NCBI GenBank assembly: GCA_023665555.1
Contig: JAMPDR010000018.1
Span: forward strand, 1 to 36,498
Direction of reading: 5' to 3'
Origin: Ruminococcus sp.
GTDB lineage: Bacteria; Bacillota; Clostridia; Oscillospirales; Acutalibacteraceae
Length of the DNA stretch: 36,498 nt
Position 1 is the first letter of the stretch; each line of letters begins with the position of its first letter. Positions 1 to 9,438 of this stretch are shown here, one piece after another. The notes under the pieces were generated by a model. It saw only the letters and a list, made by a program, of their open reading frames with translations. It had not been told where the DNA came from and searched no databases. Made by a program: the position numbers and the translations under genes.

Positions 1-240
1 TTTCTGCGTTCAGAAAAAGTAACCAAAAAGAAACTCTGACGTACGCAAAAAAAAACGGCGAAAAATCGTTCCGATTTTTGCCGTAATTTGCTATAGGTAA
101 GTTTGTACTAAACTCCATGTCCTTTGGACGCCTTACGTTATGAGCGAATCACTTCGGACTACAATAAGATTGCACCCATAACAAACCTAAGTTGCAACAG
201 CCGGGGCTTTGTCGGCTGTCTTTACTTGTAGTCTTATTGG
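1..240 (-). repeat. Dispersed repeat family E, copy 1 (cut by window start)
   Basis: This stretch is matched in inverted orientation at 26971-27215. The outer blocks are nearly identical: about 30 bp around 211-240 and about 130 bp at 1-130. The centre (about 135-205) is clearly more diverged. It contains a hairpin at about 54-83 (CGGCGAAAAATCG paired with CGATTTTTGCCG) and a CAGCCG/CGGCTG stem near 198-218. In copy 2 the outer end is a perfect hairpin; here only half of it falls inside the window. No convincing coding frame is shared. The function is unknown; it could be a non-autonomous mobile element or a structured RNA. Confidence 0.75.
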
Positions 241-304
241 TAGATTGTTTTTAATTGTCATTTATTTGAAAATAGTGCAAACCGGTAAGGTTTCAGGTCA
301 ACCC

Positions 305-497
305 TACGAAATAGCTGCGAACGCAGTGAGCAATTTCGCTTAACGCAGTCAAATTTAGTTGCGTAAGCAATTTAGCTATGCGAAGCATAATTTAGCCGCG
401 AACAAAGTGAGCTTTCTCTGCGGACTATCGCTTACAGCTGGTACAATCTTCCCCGCAATTACGCATTACGAATTAAGCATTACGCATTAAATTCGTT
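305..497 (+). repeat. Repeat family B, copy 1 (mini-hairpin array plus GCATTACGCATTA tail)
   Basis: Units of about 17-24 bp, each roughly AGCT, a tiny palindrome, then AATTT, occur in series. The palindromes include TTGC-GTAA-GCAA and TATGC-GAA-GCATA. They are followed by TCTGCGGACTA, GTACAATCTTCCCCGC and a tail alternating GCATTACG and AATTA words. The same architecture recurs at 16486-16663, and the tail alone recurs inverted at 26786-26846 and again at 36437-36490. A second TCTGCGGACTAAATC...GTACAATC block follows at about 502-533. No gene is seen between 1 and 535. Confidence 0.75.
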
Positions 498-535
498 CTT
501 CCTCTGCGGACTAAATCTTACGATTTGTACAATCA

Positions 536-856
536 TCATCCCCACTCCATACCATACGGCCAGCCAACAAGACTGCCTATGTTATATACTCGTTCATAAC
601 CAAGTGTAACGAGTTTTTGTGCTGATTCAAGACTTCGACTTCCACTGCGGCAATAAACCATTACTGCCGTGTCTTTTGCAGGTATCATCTGCTTTGCTGT
701 TTCCTCATTAATTGAATCAATGGGGAAACAAACTGCTCCCTCGGCATGTCCTGTAACATATTCCTCTTCCTCACGAACATCAAAAATGATGCTGTCAGGT
801 TCATTATCCAATATTGATTTTGCTTTTTCAAATGAAATATTTTTATATTCAACCAT
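536..856 (-). CDS. Single-domain rhodanese-like protein
   Basis: This is a protein of about 106 aa with one rhodanese domain. Visible landmarks are an IIFDVREEEEYVTGHAEGA segment, which is the usual D-x-R-x-x-E-[FY]-x-x-G-H-I/A signature, and an active loop YCRSGSRS with the catalytic Cys about 69 residues in. Rhodanese domains carry a persulfide on this Cys and move sulfane sulfur; the physiological acceptor cannot be told from sequence. There is no signal peptide. I chose the ATG at 856 because GGGTGA lies just upstream; an in-frame ATG at 868 has no ribosome site. It stands alone downstream of the pfl pair, separated by a terminator. Confidence 0.85.
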   Translation of the reverse strand: MVEYKNISFEKAKSILDNEPDSIIFDVREEEEYVTGHAEGAVCFPIDSINEETAKQMIPAKDTAVMVYCRSGSRSLESAQKLVTLGYERVYNIGSLVGWPYGMEWG

Positions 857-986
857 ATTGTCACCCATCTTAATATGCGGATACTTCTCTGCATAATTTG
901 ATAAGACTTTCCCGCATATTGTAATAAGATAAACGGTAATTAAATCCGGTACATTGCGATCTATTCAACGTTTACTAAGCTAAAAC

Positions 987-1020
987 AGAAAGCACTATTG
1001 TTTTAATCGTAGTGCTTTCT
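987..1020 (-). terminator. Rho-independent terminator of pflBA
   Basis: An 11-bp perfect stem (AGAAAGCACTA / TAGTGCTTTCT) with a 12-nt loop lies 13 bp beyond the pflA stop. On the minus strand it is followed by GTTTTAG. On the plus strand it is followed by a T-rich run, so it may work in both directions. Confidence 0.75.
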
Positions 1021-1033
1021 TAATTTATTCTTT

Positions 1034-1765
1034 TTATTTTATACCAAGCAACTTTTCTGTCTTTGCAACTTGCTCTTCCGTTGGAGGCTGAACTCCTTCA
1101 AGCGGATATTCCATGCCGAGTTCTTTCCACTTGAAAGTACCGAGTGTGTGATACGGAAGTATCTCTACTCTTTCAACAGTTTTGAGCGTTGAAATAAAAT
1201 CTTTCATTTTCGCCAAATCCGCTTCATCATCGGTAATACCCGGAATGAGAACATGCCTTATCCACATTGCTTTACCGTTATCAGAAAGCCATTTTGCCAT
1301 ACGCAAAATGTTGTTGTTTTCATGTCCCGTTAAATCACGATGTCCGCTTTCGTCCATCTGCTTAAGGTCAAGCATAACAAGATCTGTCACTTCCATCAGC
1401 TTTTCAAAACGAGAAAGCCACTTTTCATCTTCGCTGAACGGCTGACCCGAAGTGTCAAGAACTGTGCTGACGCTGTTCTTTTTTGCAAGTGAGAACAACT
1501 CAGTGACAAAATCCATCTGCAATAATGGTTCTCCGCCGCTTACTGTGATTCCGCCTTCTTTTCCCCAATAGGTCTTGTAGCGATACATCTTTTTCCAAAG
1601 AAGCTGAGCATCCCATTCTTCTCCGCCGCCGTGCCATGTTTCAGGATTGTGGCAGAACTTGCATCTCATTGCGCACCCCTGGAGAAACGCAACAAAACGT
1701 ACTCCCGGACCGTCAACAGAGCCAAAGGTTTCAAGTGAATGTATATAGCCCTTAGTCATAAGCAC
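1034..1765 (-). CDS. pflA: Pyruvate formate-lyase activating enzyme (radical SAM)
   Basis: The radical SAM motif C-x3-C-x2-C is clear as GCAMRCKFCHN at residues 31-38 and would ligate a 4Fe-4S cluster. It is followed by the SAM-binding region with SGGEPLLQ. The enzyme abstracts hydrogen from a glycine of PflB to make the glycyl radical. The length (243 aa) and the N-terminal HSLETFGSVDGPGVR signature are typical of PflA. It follows pflB by 3 bp, so the two are co-transcribed. The GTG at 1765 has GGAATG six bases upstream; the ATG at 1759 is an alternative start. The pair points to anaerobic mixed-acid fermentation. Confidence 0.95.
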   Translation of the reverse strand: MLMTKGYIHSLETFGSVDGPGVRFVAFLQGCAMRCKFCHNPETWHGGGEEWDAQLLWKKMYRYKTYWGKEGGITVSGGEPLLQMDFVTELFSLAKKNSVSTVLDTSGQPFSEDEKWLSRFEKLMEVTDLVMLDLKQMDESGHRDLTGHENNNILRMAKWLSDNGKAMWIRHVLIPGITDDEADLAKMKDFISTLKTVERVEILPYHTLGTFKWKELGMEYPLEGVQPPTEEQVAKTEKLLGIK

Positions 1766-1768
1766 AGA

Positions 1769-4021
1769 TTACATTCCAATGTGGCAGGTACGTGAAATAA
1801 CGTCCATCTGCTGTTCCTTGGTGAGGTCAATAAACTTAACTGCATAACCTGAAACACGAATTGTAAAGTTTGCATATTCTTCTTTTTCAGGATGTTCCAT
1901 TGCATCAATCAGCTTTTCCCTGCCGAACACATTAACATTAAGATGATGAGCGCCTTGGTTAAAGTAACCATCAAGAACGCTGACGAGGTTTGTTGTTCTT
2001 TCTGCCTCATCGTGTCCGAGCGCATCCGGACTGATTGTCTGTGTGTTTGAAATACCGTCAAGTGCCCATTCATAAGGAAGCTTTGCAACCGAATTAAGTG
2101 ATGCAAGAAGTCCGTTGTTTTCTGCTCCATAGCTTGGGTTTGCGCCCGGTGAAAGCGGTTCGCCTGCACGGCGTCCGTCAGGCATGTTGCCTGTTGCTTT
2201 GCCGTAAACAACATTCGAAGTGATTGTAAGAATCGAAGTTGTCGGCTCTGAATCACGATAAGTGTGACGGCGCTTAATTTTTGAAAGGAAAGTTTTAAGA
2301 AGCCATACAGCGATATCATCTGCACGGTCATCATCGTTGCCGTATTTCGGGAAATCGCCTTCTGTTTCGTAGTCAACGGCTATACCTGTTTCATCACGAA
2401 TAACCTTAACTTTTGCATATTTAATTGCACTGAGTGAGTCAACAACGTGTGAGAAACCTGCAATGCCTGTTGCGAATGTACGGCGAACATCAGTATCAAT
2501 AAGTGCCATTTCAGCAGCCTCATAATAATACTTATCATGCATGAACTGAATAAGGTTGAGAACGTTAACATAAAGGCCTGCGAGCCAATCCATCATAACG
2601 TCATATTTTGCAATAACTTCATCGTAATCAAGGTATTCACTTGTGATAGGAGCATATGCCGGTCCGCACTGTTCACGTGTTTTAACGTCAACACCGCCGT
2701 TAATTGCATAAAGCAGGCACTTTGCAAGGTTTGCTCTTGCGCCGAAGAACTGCATTTCTTTACCTGTCTGAGTTGCAGAAACGCAACAGCAGATTGAATA
2801 GTCATCGCCCCAAACAGGCTTCATTACGTCATCATTTTCATATTGAATTGAACTGGTTCTGATTGAGATTTCAGCTGCATATCGCTTAAAGTTTTCGGGA
2901 AGTGCACTTGAATAGAGAACTGTGAGGTTAGGTTCGGGTGACGGTCCCATGTTTTCAAGTGTGTGCAGGAAACGATAGTCGGTCTTTGTTACCATGGAGC
3001 GTCCGTCACTGCCGATACCGCCGACTTCGAGTGTTGCCCAAACCGGGTCACCGCTGAACAGCTGATTATATGACGGAATACGTGCGAACTTAACCATGCG
3101 GAATTTCATAACCATGTGGTCAATGATTTCCTGAGCCTGATCTTCAGTAATAATGCCCTTTTCAAGGTCACGCTGAATATAAATATCAAGGAAAGTTGAA
3201 ACACGGCCAACGCTCATTGCTGCACCGTTCTGTGTTTTGATTGCGGCAAGATAACCGAAATAAAGCCACTGTGCTGCTTCTTTTGCTGTTGATGCCGGCT
3301 GTGAAATATCAAAGCCGTAAATCTCAGCCATCTTTTTCATATCTTTAAGTGCAGCAATCTGTCTTGCAATTTCTTCACGCAGACGAATAACTTCATCTGT
3401 CATTGTTCCGTCGCCGCAGTTAGCAAGGTCATCCTGCTTTTCTTTGATGAGGAAGTCAATACCGTAAAGTGCAACGCGGCGATAGTCACCGACAATTCTT
3501 CCGCGGCCGTAGGTGTCGGGAAGTCCTGTGATAATCTTGTTGTGACGAGCCTTTTTCATTTCAGGTGTATATGCATCAAAAACAGCCTGGTTATGAGTTC
3601 TGCTGTACTCAGTGAAAATTTTATGCAGCTTTTCACTCGGAGTGTAACCGTTTGTTGTGCATGCCTGCTCAGCCATTTTGATTCCGCCGAAAGGCATGAA
3701 TGCTCTTTTAAGCGGTTTGTCAGTCTGAAGGCCTACTATCTGTTCAAGGTCCTTTGTTTCTTCGCTGATATATCCGGGACCATAAGATGTGAGTGTTGAA
3801 ACAATTTCTGTTTCCATGTCAAGAACACCGTTTTGAGCGCGCTCTTTCTTCTGAAGTTCCTTCAAAATACCCCAAAGCTTGTTTGTTGCATCTGTCGGAC
3901 CAACAAGGAATGATGAATCGCCGTCATACGGCTTATAGTTTTTCTGAATAAAATCTCTTGTGTTTACTTCTTCTTTCCAAAGCCTTCCGTTAAAGCCTTC
4001 CCATTGAGGAAAATCTGTCAT
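1769..4021 (-). CDS. pflB: Formate C-acetyltransferase (pyruvate formate-lyase)
   Basis: The 750-aa full-length enzyme converts pyruvate and CoA to acetyl-CoA and formate in the cytoplasm by glycyl-radical chemistry. The active-site cysteines lie in [10 protein letters not shown] (Cys411-413). The glycyl-radical motif RVSGYAV is at the C-terminus with the radical glycine at about residue 725. The [12 protein letters not shown] and [10 protein letters not shown] blocks are family hallmarks separating PFL from diol dehydratase-like relatives. An AGGAGG sits seven bases before the ATG. It is first in a two-gene operon with pflA and ends in the shared terminator at 987-1020. Confidence 0.97.
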   Translation of the reverse strand: MTDFPQWEGFNGRLWKEEVNTRDFIQKNYKPYDGDSSFLVGPTDATNKLWGILKELQKKERAQNGVLDMETEIVSTLTSYGPGYISEETKDLEQIVGLQTDKPLKRAFMPFGGIKMAEQACTTNGYTPSEKLHKIFTEYSRTHNQAVFDAYTPEMKKARHNKIITGLPDTYGRGRIVGDYRRVALYGIDFLIKEKQDDLANCGDGTMTDEVIRLREEIARQIAALKDMKKMAEIYGFDISQPASTAKEAAQWLYFGYLAAIKTQNGAAMSVGRVSTFLDIYIQRDLEKGIITEDQAQEIIDHMVMKFRMVKFARIPSYNQLFSGDPVWATLEVGGIGSDGRSMVTKTDYRFLHTLENMGPSPEPNLTVLYSSALPENFKRYAAEISIRTSSIQYENDDVMKPVWGDDYSICCCVSATQTGKEMQFFGARANLAKCLLYAINGGVDVKTREQCGPAYAPITSEYLDYDEVIAKYDVMMDWLAGLYVNVLNLIQFMHDKYYYEAAEMALIDTDVRRTFATGIAGFSHVVDSLSAIKYAKVKVIRDETGIAVDYETEGDFPKYGNDDDRADDIAVWLLKTFLSKIKRRHTYRDSEPTTSILTITSNVVYGKATGNMPDGRRAGEPLSPGANPSYGAENNGLLASLNSVAKLPYEWALDGISNTQTISPDALGHDEAERTTNLVSVLDGYFNQGAHHLNVNVFGREKLIDAMEHPEKEEYANFTIRVSGYAVKFIDLTKEQQMDVISRTCHIGM

Positions 4022-4110
4022 AAATAAAACCTCCTGTAATCGTTATTTTATTACGTCTTTTATATATAGCCAACAAATAAACTTGCATGGATTTTTTGCA
4101 TAATTATCAG

Positions 4111-4145
4111 CCTTGATTCTATATTCTTTTCAGCTAAAATCAAGG
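4111..4145 (-). promoter_or_regulatory. Stem-loop in the pflB leader region
   Basis: CCTTGATT pairs with AATCAAGG across a 19-nt AT-rich loop, about 90 bp upstream of the pflB ATG. It could be a leader hairpin or a protein-binding dyad. I did not find a well-spaced -35/-10 pair in 4146-4230. TATACT occurs on the minus strand near 4172, but its -35 spacing is poor, so the promoter is unassigned. Confidence 0.35.
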
Positions 4146-4290
4146 TTTCTTATTATGTTCTAACATCAAGTATAGTATCATTTTTTATGTGCAATTGCAA
4201 GGAAAAAATGCAGCAGAATTAAAATATAACAAAACGCATAAAATAATGGTATGTTCCCCGATATTTTTGTTGAACAAGATTAATCTGGTT

Positions 4291-4749
4291 CTAACATTTA
4301 TTCCGATTCATTATTTTTAAAATCAGTTTCTCCAAAGCCTGCTCAAATCGCCTGTCATCTTCCTCGGTTCTCTTCTTCGGTCCTTTGAGATGATGCTTAC
4401 TTTTTGACATTCTGATTTTCTTTGCCATATGTCTTTCGGCAAGCAATATGTCGATATTATCATTTGTGTAAATCCTGCCGCTTTGATGAATCCCATATGC
4501 TGAGCGGCTGAGTATCATAGCTGCCACACCGTAATCCTGGGTCACAACAATATCACCGCTTTTGCACTCATTGGCAATCACAAAATCCACAGCATCCGCT
4601 CCTGCCGAAACAGTTCGAACTGCCGAATAATCAGAGCGTAAAATATGATTTGTGTCACAAAACAGCGTCACGGCTATATCATATTTTCTTGCAATTTTTT
4701 CAACAATCGCCGCAACCGGGCATGCATCCGCATCAACTAAAATTTTCAT
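4291..4749 (-). CDS. YaiI/YqxD (UPF0178, DUF188) family protein
   Basis: This is a 152-aa cytoplasmic protein. It opens with MKILVDADACPV and contains DIVVTQDYGVAAM, both hallmarks of the UPF0178 family. Conserved acidic residues (Asp6, Asp8, and Asp in VTQDYG) resemble a PIN/NYN-like metal site, so a nuclease-type fold is plausible, but the function is not established. The basic C-terminal half (KKIRMSKSKHHLKGPKKR) suggests nucleic-acid contact. It lies 36 bp after the DUF4186 gene and is probably co-transcribed with it. Confidence 0.85.
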   Translation of the reverse strand: MKILVDADACPVAAIVEKIARKYDIAVTLFCDTNHILRSDYSAVRTVSAGADAVDFVIANECKSGDIVVTQDYGVAAMILSRSAYGIHQSGRIYTNDNIDILLAERHMAKKIRMSKSKHHLKGPKKRTEEDDRRFEQALEKLILKIMNRNKC

Positions 4750-4785
4750 TACTTATTCCTATTATACGCAATTATTCAAAATTAA

Positions 4786-5142
4786 TTATGACTTCATTTC
4801 GTGTTCTATCCATACCATAAGCAAGTTTACGATTTTTTCCTGCTGAGTAACATTCAGCTGTATACCTTTCGGCACTTTATACCATTTATTAAGGCATCCT
4901 CTGCAACAACAGGCGCATGCATGCTGAGCCACAAAAACAGGGTGCCCTCTCATTGGTGTCTGCTTTCCGTCATTTGGTATTTCCGCAGGGGAAAGCCGAT
5001 TTTTCACAAAATCCTGAGCATGCTTTCTTACAGTATCCATACCTTTACTGCTAATATATTGTTTATCTTTTTCAGACAGATGAAACCTTGCGCGAAAGTC
5101 TGATTTTTGCAGTTTTTCAAGCGCCTGTTCAATCGTTTGCAT
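4786..5142 (-). CDS. DUF4186 family protein
   Basis: This is a protein of about 118 aa with the block DFRARFHLSEKDKQYI, then PNDGKQTPMRGHPVF and a cysteine cluster ACACCCRGCLNKW, followed by a C-terminal helix. I recognise this layout as DUF4186. The clustered Cys with a nearby His (VAQHACACCCRGC) could bind a metal, and the biochemical role is unknown. The start is set at the ATG at 5142 because GGAGG lies eight bases upstream; a longer frame to 5196 lacks a ribosome site. It begins 75 bp after araA on the same strand and is followed by the UPF0178 gene. Confidence 0.8.
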   Translation of the reverse strand: MQTIEQALEKLQKSDFRARFHLSEKDKQYISSKGMDTVRKHAQDFVKNRLSPAEIPNDGKQTPMRGHPVFVAQHACACCCRGCLNKWYKVPKGIQLNVTQQEKIVNLLMVWIEHEMKS

Positions 5143-5181
5143 TATACTTTCCTCCTGTATTGTATCAACTGCAAATACAGT

Positions 5182-5211
5182 AAGCAGTCCTGTCATCGAA
5201 CAGAACTGCTT
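5182..5211 (+). terminator. Hairpin with plus-strand U-tract between araA and the DUF4186 gene
   Basis: AAGCAGT pairs with ACTGCTT, extended by CTGT/ACAG with a mismatch, and is followed on the plus strand by CTTTTTTTATTT. In the direction of araA transcription (minus) it has an A-tract before it and no U-tract after it. It therefore looks like a plus-strand terminator although no plus-strand gene lies upstream. It may insulate against antisense transcription, or serve as a weak araA 3' end. Confidence 0.5.
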
Positions 5212-5217
5212 CTTTTT

Positions 5218-6693
5218 TTATTTAAGTTTCCATGCAATGTCTGCAAGGAAAAGTTCTTCCTCAAGCTTTTCGGGTGTTGTATCCTTGCTGATGTGAACAA
5301 ATTCAATATCCATAATTCTTGCCCAGTCACGCAACATCTGTGCATCTGCATCATATGACAAAACGGTGTGATGCGCACCGCCGGCAAGAATCCAGCATTT
5401 TGCACCGACGCAAAGGCTCGGCATTGCTTTCCACATTACTCTTGCAACGGGAAGATTCGGCATTGGCATAATCGGCTTTACTGCCTCTATGTCCTGACAA
5501 ATCAAACGAAGTCTGCCGCCCATATCAACCAATGAACACACGCACCCTTTGCCCTCATGACCTTCAAAAACAAGTCTTGCAGGGTCACCCTTACCGCCGA
5601 TTCCTAACGGATGAACCTCTATTCTCGGCTTATCGGCAGAAACAGTCGGACAAACTTCAAGCATGTGTGCACCAAGTGAATACTCATTACCGGGTTCAAG
5701 ATGATAGGTATAATCCTCCATGAACGCAGTTCCGCCATCCATACCTTTTGTCATTTCCTTAACAATGGCTGTCATTGCGGCAACTTTCCAGTCGCCTTCA
5801 CCGCCATAACCATAACCTTTTTCCATAAGTCGCTGACTTGCAAGGCCCGGAAGCTGCTCCATACCGTAAAGGTCTTCAAATGTATTTGAAAAAGCGCGGC
5901 AGCCCTCTTTGTCAAGCATTTTTTTCATTGCAATTTCTTCTTTTGCCTGGTAGCGGACAGCAGCAATGTTATCGGTTGCCATGGTGTATTTTTCTTTGTA
6001 TTCGTCCATGAGAGCGTCAACCTCTTCATCGGTTACCGCATCAATATATTCAACAAGAGTTCCAACAGGCCATGTGTTTACCTGCCAACCGAGTTTTGAC
6101 TGAACCTCAATTTTATCGCCCTCAGTAACAGCAACATTTCTCATGTTATCGCCGAAACGCATAACCTTAAGTTTTTTTGAAAATGCTGCACCGATTGCAC
6201 TTCTCATCCATTTGCCAAGTTCAGCAAGAATAGCTTCATCCTGCCAATAACCCATGATGACCTTTCTCGGAGTGCGAAGTCTAGCAGCAATAAATCCATG
6301 CTCGCGGTCACCATGCGCAGCCTGGTTGAGGTTCATGAAATCCATATCAATTTCTTCATTGGGGATATCTCTGTTATACTGAGTCGCAAAATGACAATAA
6401 GGCTTTTGCAGATTTTTGAGTCCGTTCAGCCACATTTTGCTCGGTGAAAATGTGTGCATCCATGTGATGATACCTGCGCACTCATCGGAAAAGTTTGCTT
6501 CTTTAACAACATCCGAAATCTCTTCAGGTGTTTTCGCCGTCACCTTATAAATCACTTTTGCAGGCAATAAGCCTGACTCATTCATTTTGTCTGCCATTTC
6601 CTGTGCTCTTGCTGCAACGATTTCCAGCACTTCAGGACCGTAAAGGAACTGACTTCCAACAACGAACCAAAAAGAATAATTATCATAAATCAT
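5218..6693 (-). CDS. araA: L-arabinose isomerase
   Basis: The 491-aa cytoplasmic metalloenzyme interconverts L-arabinose and L-ribulose. Recognisable blocks are FWFVVGSQFLYG at the N-terminus, WMHTFSPSKMWLNGL, the YCHFATQYNRDIP and HGDREHGFI regions, MEDYTYH and AGGAHHTVLSYD near the C-terminus. The catalytic Glu and metal-binding His regions are intact and the length is standard. The ATG at 6693 is preceded by GAGGTGA at good spacing, so the in-frame GTG at 6702 is unlikely. It starts 10 bp after araB in an araB-araA operon. No transporter or araD is in the window. Confidence 0.96.
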   Translation of the reverse strand: MIYDNYSFWFVVGSQFLYGPEVLEIVAARAQEMADKMNESGLLPAKVIYKVTAKTPEEISDVVKEANFSDECAGIITWMHTFSPSKMWLNGLKNLQKPYCHFATQYNRDIPNEEIDMDFMNLNQAAHGDREHGFIAARLRTPRKVIMGYWQDEAILAELGKWMRSAIGAAFSKKLKVMRFGDNMRNVAVTEGDKIEVQSKLGWQVNTWPVGTLVEYIDAVTDEEVDALMDEYKEKYTMATDNIAAVRYQAKEEIAMKKMLDKEGCRAFSNTFEDLYGMEQLPGLASQRLMEKGYGYGGEGDWKVAAMTAIVKEMTKGMDGGTAFMEDYTYHLEPGNEYSLGAHMLEVCPTVSADKPRIEVHPLGIGGKGDPARLVFEGHEGKGCVCSLVDMGGRLRLICQDIEAVKPIMPMPNLPVARVMWKAMPSLCVGAKCWILAGGAHHTVLSYDADAQMLRDWARIMDIEFVHISKDTTPEKLEEELFLADIAWKLK

Positions 6694-6703
6694 TTGAATC
6701 ACC

Positions 6704-8386
6704 TCACGCGTTATCTGCGTTTCCTTTCTGACTGATTTTTATATTTTTAAGTATTTTCATAACATCGTTTTCGCCCCTGCCGAAATAGTCATGCAGTCTG
6801 ACATATTCAGAAAACAGTGCATCATAAATTTTGCTGTTTTCCTCATTGGGAGCATAAACGATATTTTTAACGCTGCCCATCGCTCTTGTTGCATCAAAAA
6901 TATTGTTCCAGCCACCCTTTTCTTCACCTGCGGCAACTGATGCAAAAATTGCACTTCCAAACGCAGGACCTTGGTTTGAGCTGGTGATTTTAACAGGCAT
7001 GTTCAGAACATCGGCATAAATCTGCATCATCATCGGATTTTTCTGACTGATTCCGCCTGATGCATAAAATTCATTAACAGGCACACCGTTTGCTCTGTAG
7101 TTTTCGACGATCTCTCTTGTGCCGTATGCGGTTGCTTCAATCAACGCACGATATATTTCCTCAGGCTTAGTCTGCAATGTCATTCCGAGCATCATTCCCG
7201 AAAGATCAACATCAACAAGAACACTGCGGTTTCCGTTCCACCAATCAAGGGCAAGCAAACCGCTTTCACCGGGTTTCAGCTGCTCTGCTTTTTCGGTAAG
7301 ATATGCGTGAATATCCATACCGCTGCTTTTGGCATCATTTATATAGCTTTCCGGCAGACAATTTTCGATAAACCACTTAAAGTGATCACCAACACAGCTT
7401 TGACCCGATTCATATCCGAAGTAGCCGGGCATAACACCGTCTTCAACAACTCCGCACATTCCTGGAACTTGCTTTTCTTCTTCTCCCATCATGATGTGAC
7501 AGGTTGAAGTTCCGATAATTGCAAGCATTTTTCCCGGTCCGTCAATTCCTGCCGCAGGAACGCAAACATGTGCGTCAACATTACCCACAGCAACAGCTGT
7601 TCCTACACGAAGTCCCGTAAGTTTTGCAGCCTCTTCTGTAATCTCACCGGCCTTTTCACCGAGAGATGTTATTGTTGTTCCGAGTTTTTCTTCAACAACG
7701 TTCTCTAATTTCGGATCAAGCGCGGCAAAGAAGTCCTTCGACGGATAACCGCTTTTCTTATTCCACATTGCTTTATAGCCTGCGGTGCATGAGTTTCTGA
7801 CTTCTTTTCCGCAAAGCTGCCATATTATCCAGTCTGCCGCTTCAATGAATCTGTCCGCCTGATTATAAATATCAGGTGATTCATCAAGCACCTGCCAAAT
7901 TTTAGGTATTGCCCACTCTGAGGAGATTTTGCCGCCGTAGTTTTTCACCCATTTTTCTCCTCTTGTTTCAGCAATTTCATTGAGTTTATTCGCCTTATCC
8001 TGTGCGGCATGGTGCTTCCAGAGTTTGACGTATGCATTCGGCTCATTTTCAAACTCACGCAAAAAACACAGCGGAGTTCCGTCTTTCTTAACCGGCAAAA
8101 GAGTGCATGCCGTAAAGTCTGTACCGATACCTATAACATCATCTGCACTCACACCGCTTGCGGAAAGCACGTTTGGAATGGTATTGGACAAAACATCGAT
8201 ATAATCCTGAGGATGCTGAAGTGCCCAGTCAGTTGGCAATTTTTTTCCGCCAGGCAACTGCCCATCCATAACTGCATGCGGATATTCATAAACAGCCTGG
8301 GCAACTTGCTCACCTGTTTTTGCATCAACCAGAACAGCACGTCCCGAAAGAGTGCCATAGTCAATGCCAATGACATATTTTCTCAT
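6704..8386 (-). CDS. araB: Ribulokinase (FGGY family)
   Basis: The 560-aa protein has the two-domain FGGY carbohydrate kinase layout. The N-terminal phosphate-binding segment is [17 protein letters not shown], and the [19 protein letters not shown] and [10 protein letters not shown] blocks are in the C-terminal ATPase domain. [14 protein letters not shown] and [12 protein letters not shown] are typical of ribulokinases. It phosphorylates L-ribulose to L-ribulose 5-phosphate. GAGGGA lies upstream of the ATG. It is first in the operon, with a promoter at 8448-8476. No AraR-type operator could be assigned by eye. Confidence 0.95.
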   Translation of the reverse strand: MRKYVIGIDYGTLSGRAVLVDAKTGEQVAQAVYEYPHAVMDGQLPGGKKLPTDWALQHPQDYIDVLSNTIPNVLSASGVSADDVIGIGTDFTACTLLPVKKDGTPLCFLREFENEPNAYVKLWKHHAAQDKANKLNEIAETRGEKWVKNYGGKISSEWAIPKIWQVLDESPDIYNQADRFIEAADWIIWQLCGKEVRNSCTAGYKAMWNKKSGYPSKDFFAALDPKLENVVEEKLGTTITSLGEKAGEITEEAAKLTGLRVGTAVAVGNVDAHVCVPAAGIDGPGKMLAIIGTSTCHIMMGEEEKQVPGMCGVVEDGVMPGYFGYESGQSCVGDHFKWFIENCLPESYINDAKSSGMDIHAYLTEKAEQLKPGESGLLALDWWNGNRSVLVDVDLSGMMLGMTLQTKPEEIYRALIEATAYGTREIVENYRANGVPVNEFYASGGISQKNPMMMQIYADVLNMPVKITSSNQGPAFGSAIFASVAAGEEKGGWNNIFDATRAMGSVKNIVYAPNEENSKIYDALFSEYVRLHDYFGRGENDVMKILKNIKISQKGNADNA

Positions 8387-8447
8387 AAACGATCCCTCAT
8401 TTCTGAAATAATTAATACGGAGATTCCCAATATATTAATTCTGATTG

Positions 8448-8476
8448 AGTATAACATATACAGCAAAATTTCGCAA
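8448..8476 (-). promoter_or_regulatory. Sigma-A-type promoter of araBA
   Basis: On the minus strand, -35 TTGCGA (8471-8476) and -10 TATACT (8448-8453) are separated by exactly 17 bp. The predicted start near 8441 gives a leader of about 55 nt before araB. Confidence 0.7.
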
Positions 8477-8488
8477 TAATTTAAAAGT

Positions 8489-8520
8489 AAAAAGGTCGCA
8501 GATATTTTTAAACTGCGACC
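8489..8520 (-). terminator. Terminator of the trp operon
   Basis: GGTCGCAG (8494-8501) pairs with CTGCGACC (8513-8520). On the minus strand the stem is followed by TTTTTACTTTT. It is about 150 bp beyond the trpA stop and just upstream of the araBA promoter. The intervening 8521-8667 holds only fragments of the TCTGCGGACT-type repeat. Confidence 0.7.
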
Positions 8521-8667
8521 GTAATATTAAAATTCATTATATGAGTCGATAAACTGCGAAACTATAAAATTGCCTAAATTAACTTATCTACGCAGTGCAT
8601 AAGTTTTCTTCTGCGGACTCAATCTTTCGACAGCGACAAGTCCTCACCCGCATCATGCCGAATTGTT

Positions 8668-9438
8668 CTACCTTATAGCATCTTTCATCGACTTAACGTA
8701 TTCGCCGACATATTTCGGACTGTCCGTTCCATGCTCGGCAACTATTCTCACAATTGCAGAGCCGACAATAACACCGTCTGCATACTTTGCCATTTCGCGC
8801 GCCTGTTCGGGGGTTGAAATGCCAAAGCCGATTGCAGCAGGTTTATCTGTGTATTTCTTAACCTGTTGTGCAATTTCGCCCGCCGATTCACTGATACTTT
8901 TTCTCTCACCTGTGACACCGAGAGATGAAACGCAGTATACAAATCCTTCCGCCTGCGATGCTATCATTTCAATTCTGCTGTCCGATGTCGGAGCGACAAG
9001 TGAAATAAAATCAAGACCATATTTTTTGAAAGTGTCGGCAAATTCATCTTTTTCCTCATAAGGTATGTCAGGAAGGATTACTCCGTCCATTCCGATTTCT
9101 GAACACTTTGATGCAAATTTATCAGTACCGTAAGAGAAAACAACATTTGCGTATGTCATGAATACCATAGGAACGGAAACTTCTTCACGCACCTGCTTTG
9201 CCATAACAAAAATATCATCTGTTGTGACTCCATTTGCAAGCGCCCTGATGTTTGCGCCCTGAATTACCGGACCTTCGGCAGTCGGATCGGAAAACGGTAT
9301 TCCCAGTTCAATAAGATCGGCGCCGTTTTGTTCCATTTGTTTGATTATCTTTTTCGTTGTATCAAGGTCGGGATCGCCGCAGGTGACAAAACCGATAAAT
9401 GCTTTTCCGTTTTCAAACGCTTTATTTATCTTACTCAT
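8668..9438 (-). CDS. trpA: Tryptophan synthase alpha chain
   Basis: This is a TIM-barrel alpha subunit of 256 aa. It cleaves indole-3-glycerol phosphate to indole and glyceraldehyde 3-phosphate and channels indole to TrpB. Signature [19 protein letters not shown] carries the catalytic Glu. The second catalytic Asp is in [15 protein letters not shown], and GFGISTPEQ plus VIVGSAIV form the phosphate site. The start overlaps the trpB stop by 4 bp (translational coupling) and is preceded by GGGGAGG. It is last in the operon; the terminator is at 8489-8520. Confidence 0.97.
   Translation of the reverse strand: MSKINKAFENGKAFIGFVTCGDPDLDTTKKIIKQMEQNGADLIELGIPFSDPTAEGPVIQGANIRALANGVTTDDIFVMAKQVREEVSVPMVFMTYANVVFSYGTDKFASKCSEIGMDGVILPDIPYEEKDEFADTFKKYGLDFISLVAPTSDSRIEMIASQAEGFVYCVSSLGVTGERKSISESAGEIAQQVKKYTDKPAAIGFGISTPEQAREMAKYADGVIVGSAIVRIVAEHGTDSPKYVGEYVKSMKDAIR

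Noticed and set aside
305-497. CRISPR array
   Set aside because: The repeated units are 17-24 bp, variable and self-complementary, with only AATTT-AGCT shared. There are no fixed-length direct repeats with unique spacers and no cas genes.
4146-4230. pflB promoter at TATACT on the minus strand
   Set aside because: The available TTGCAA and TTGCAC -35 candidates give 20-bp or 14-bp spacers, so I did not call it.
8663-9061. Long plus-strand frame opposite trpA
   Set aside because: It is an antisense shadow of a well-supported gene. Similar frames opposite polC, trpB and ispG were discarded for the same reason.
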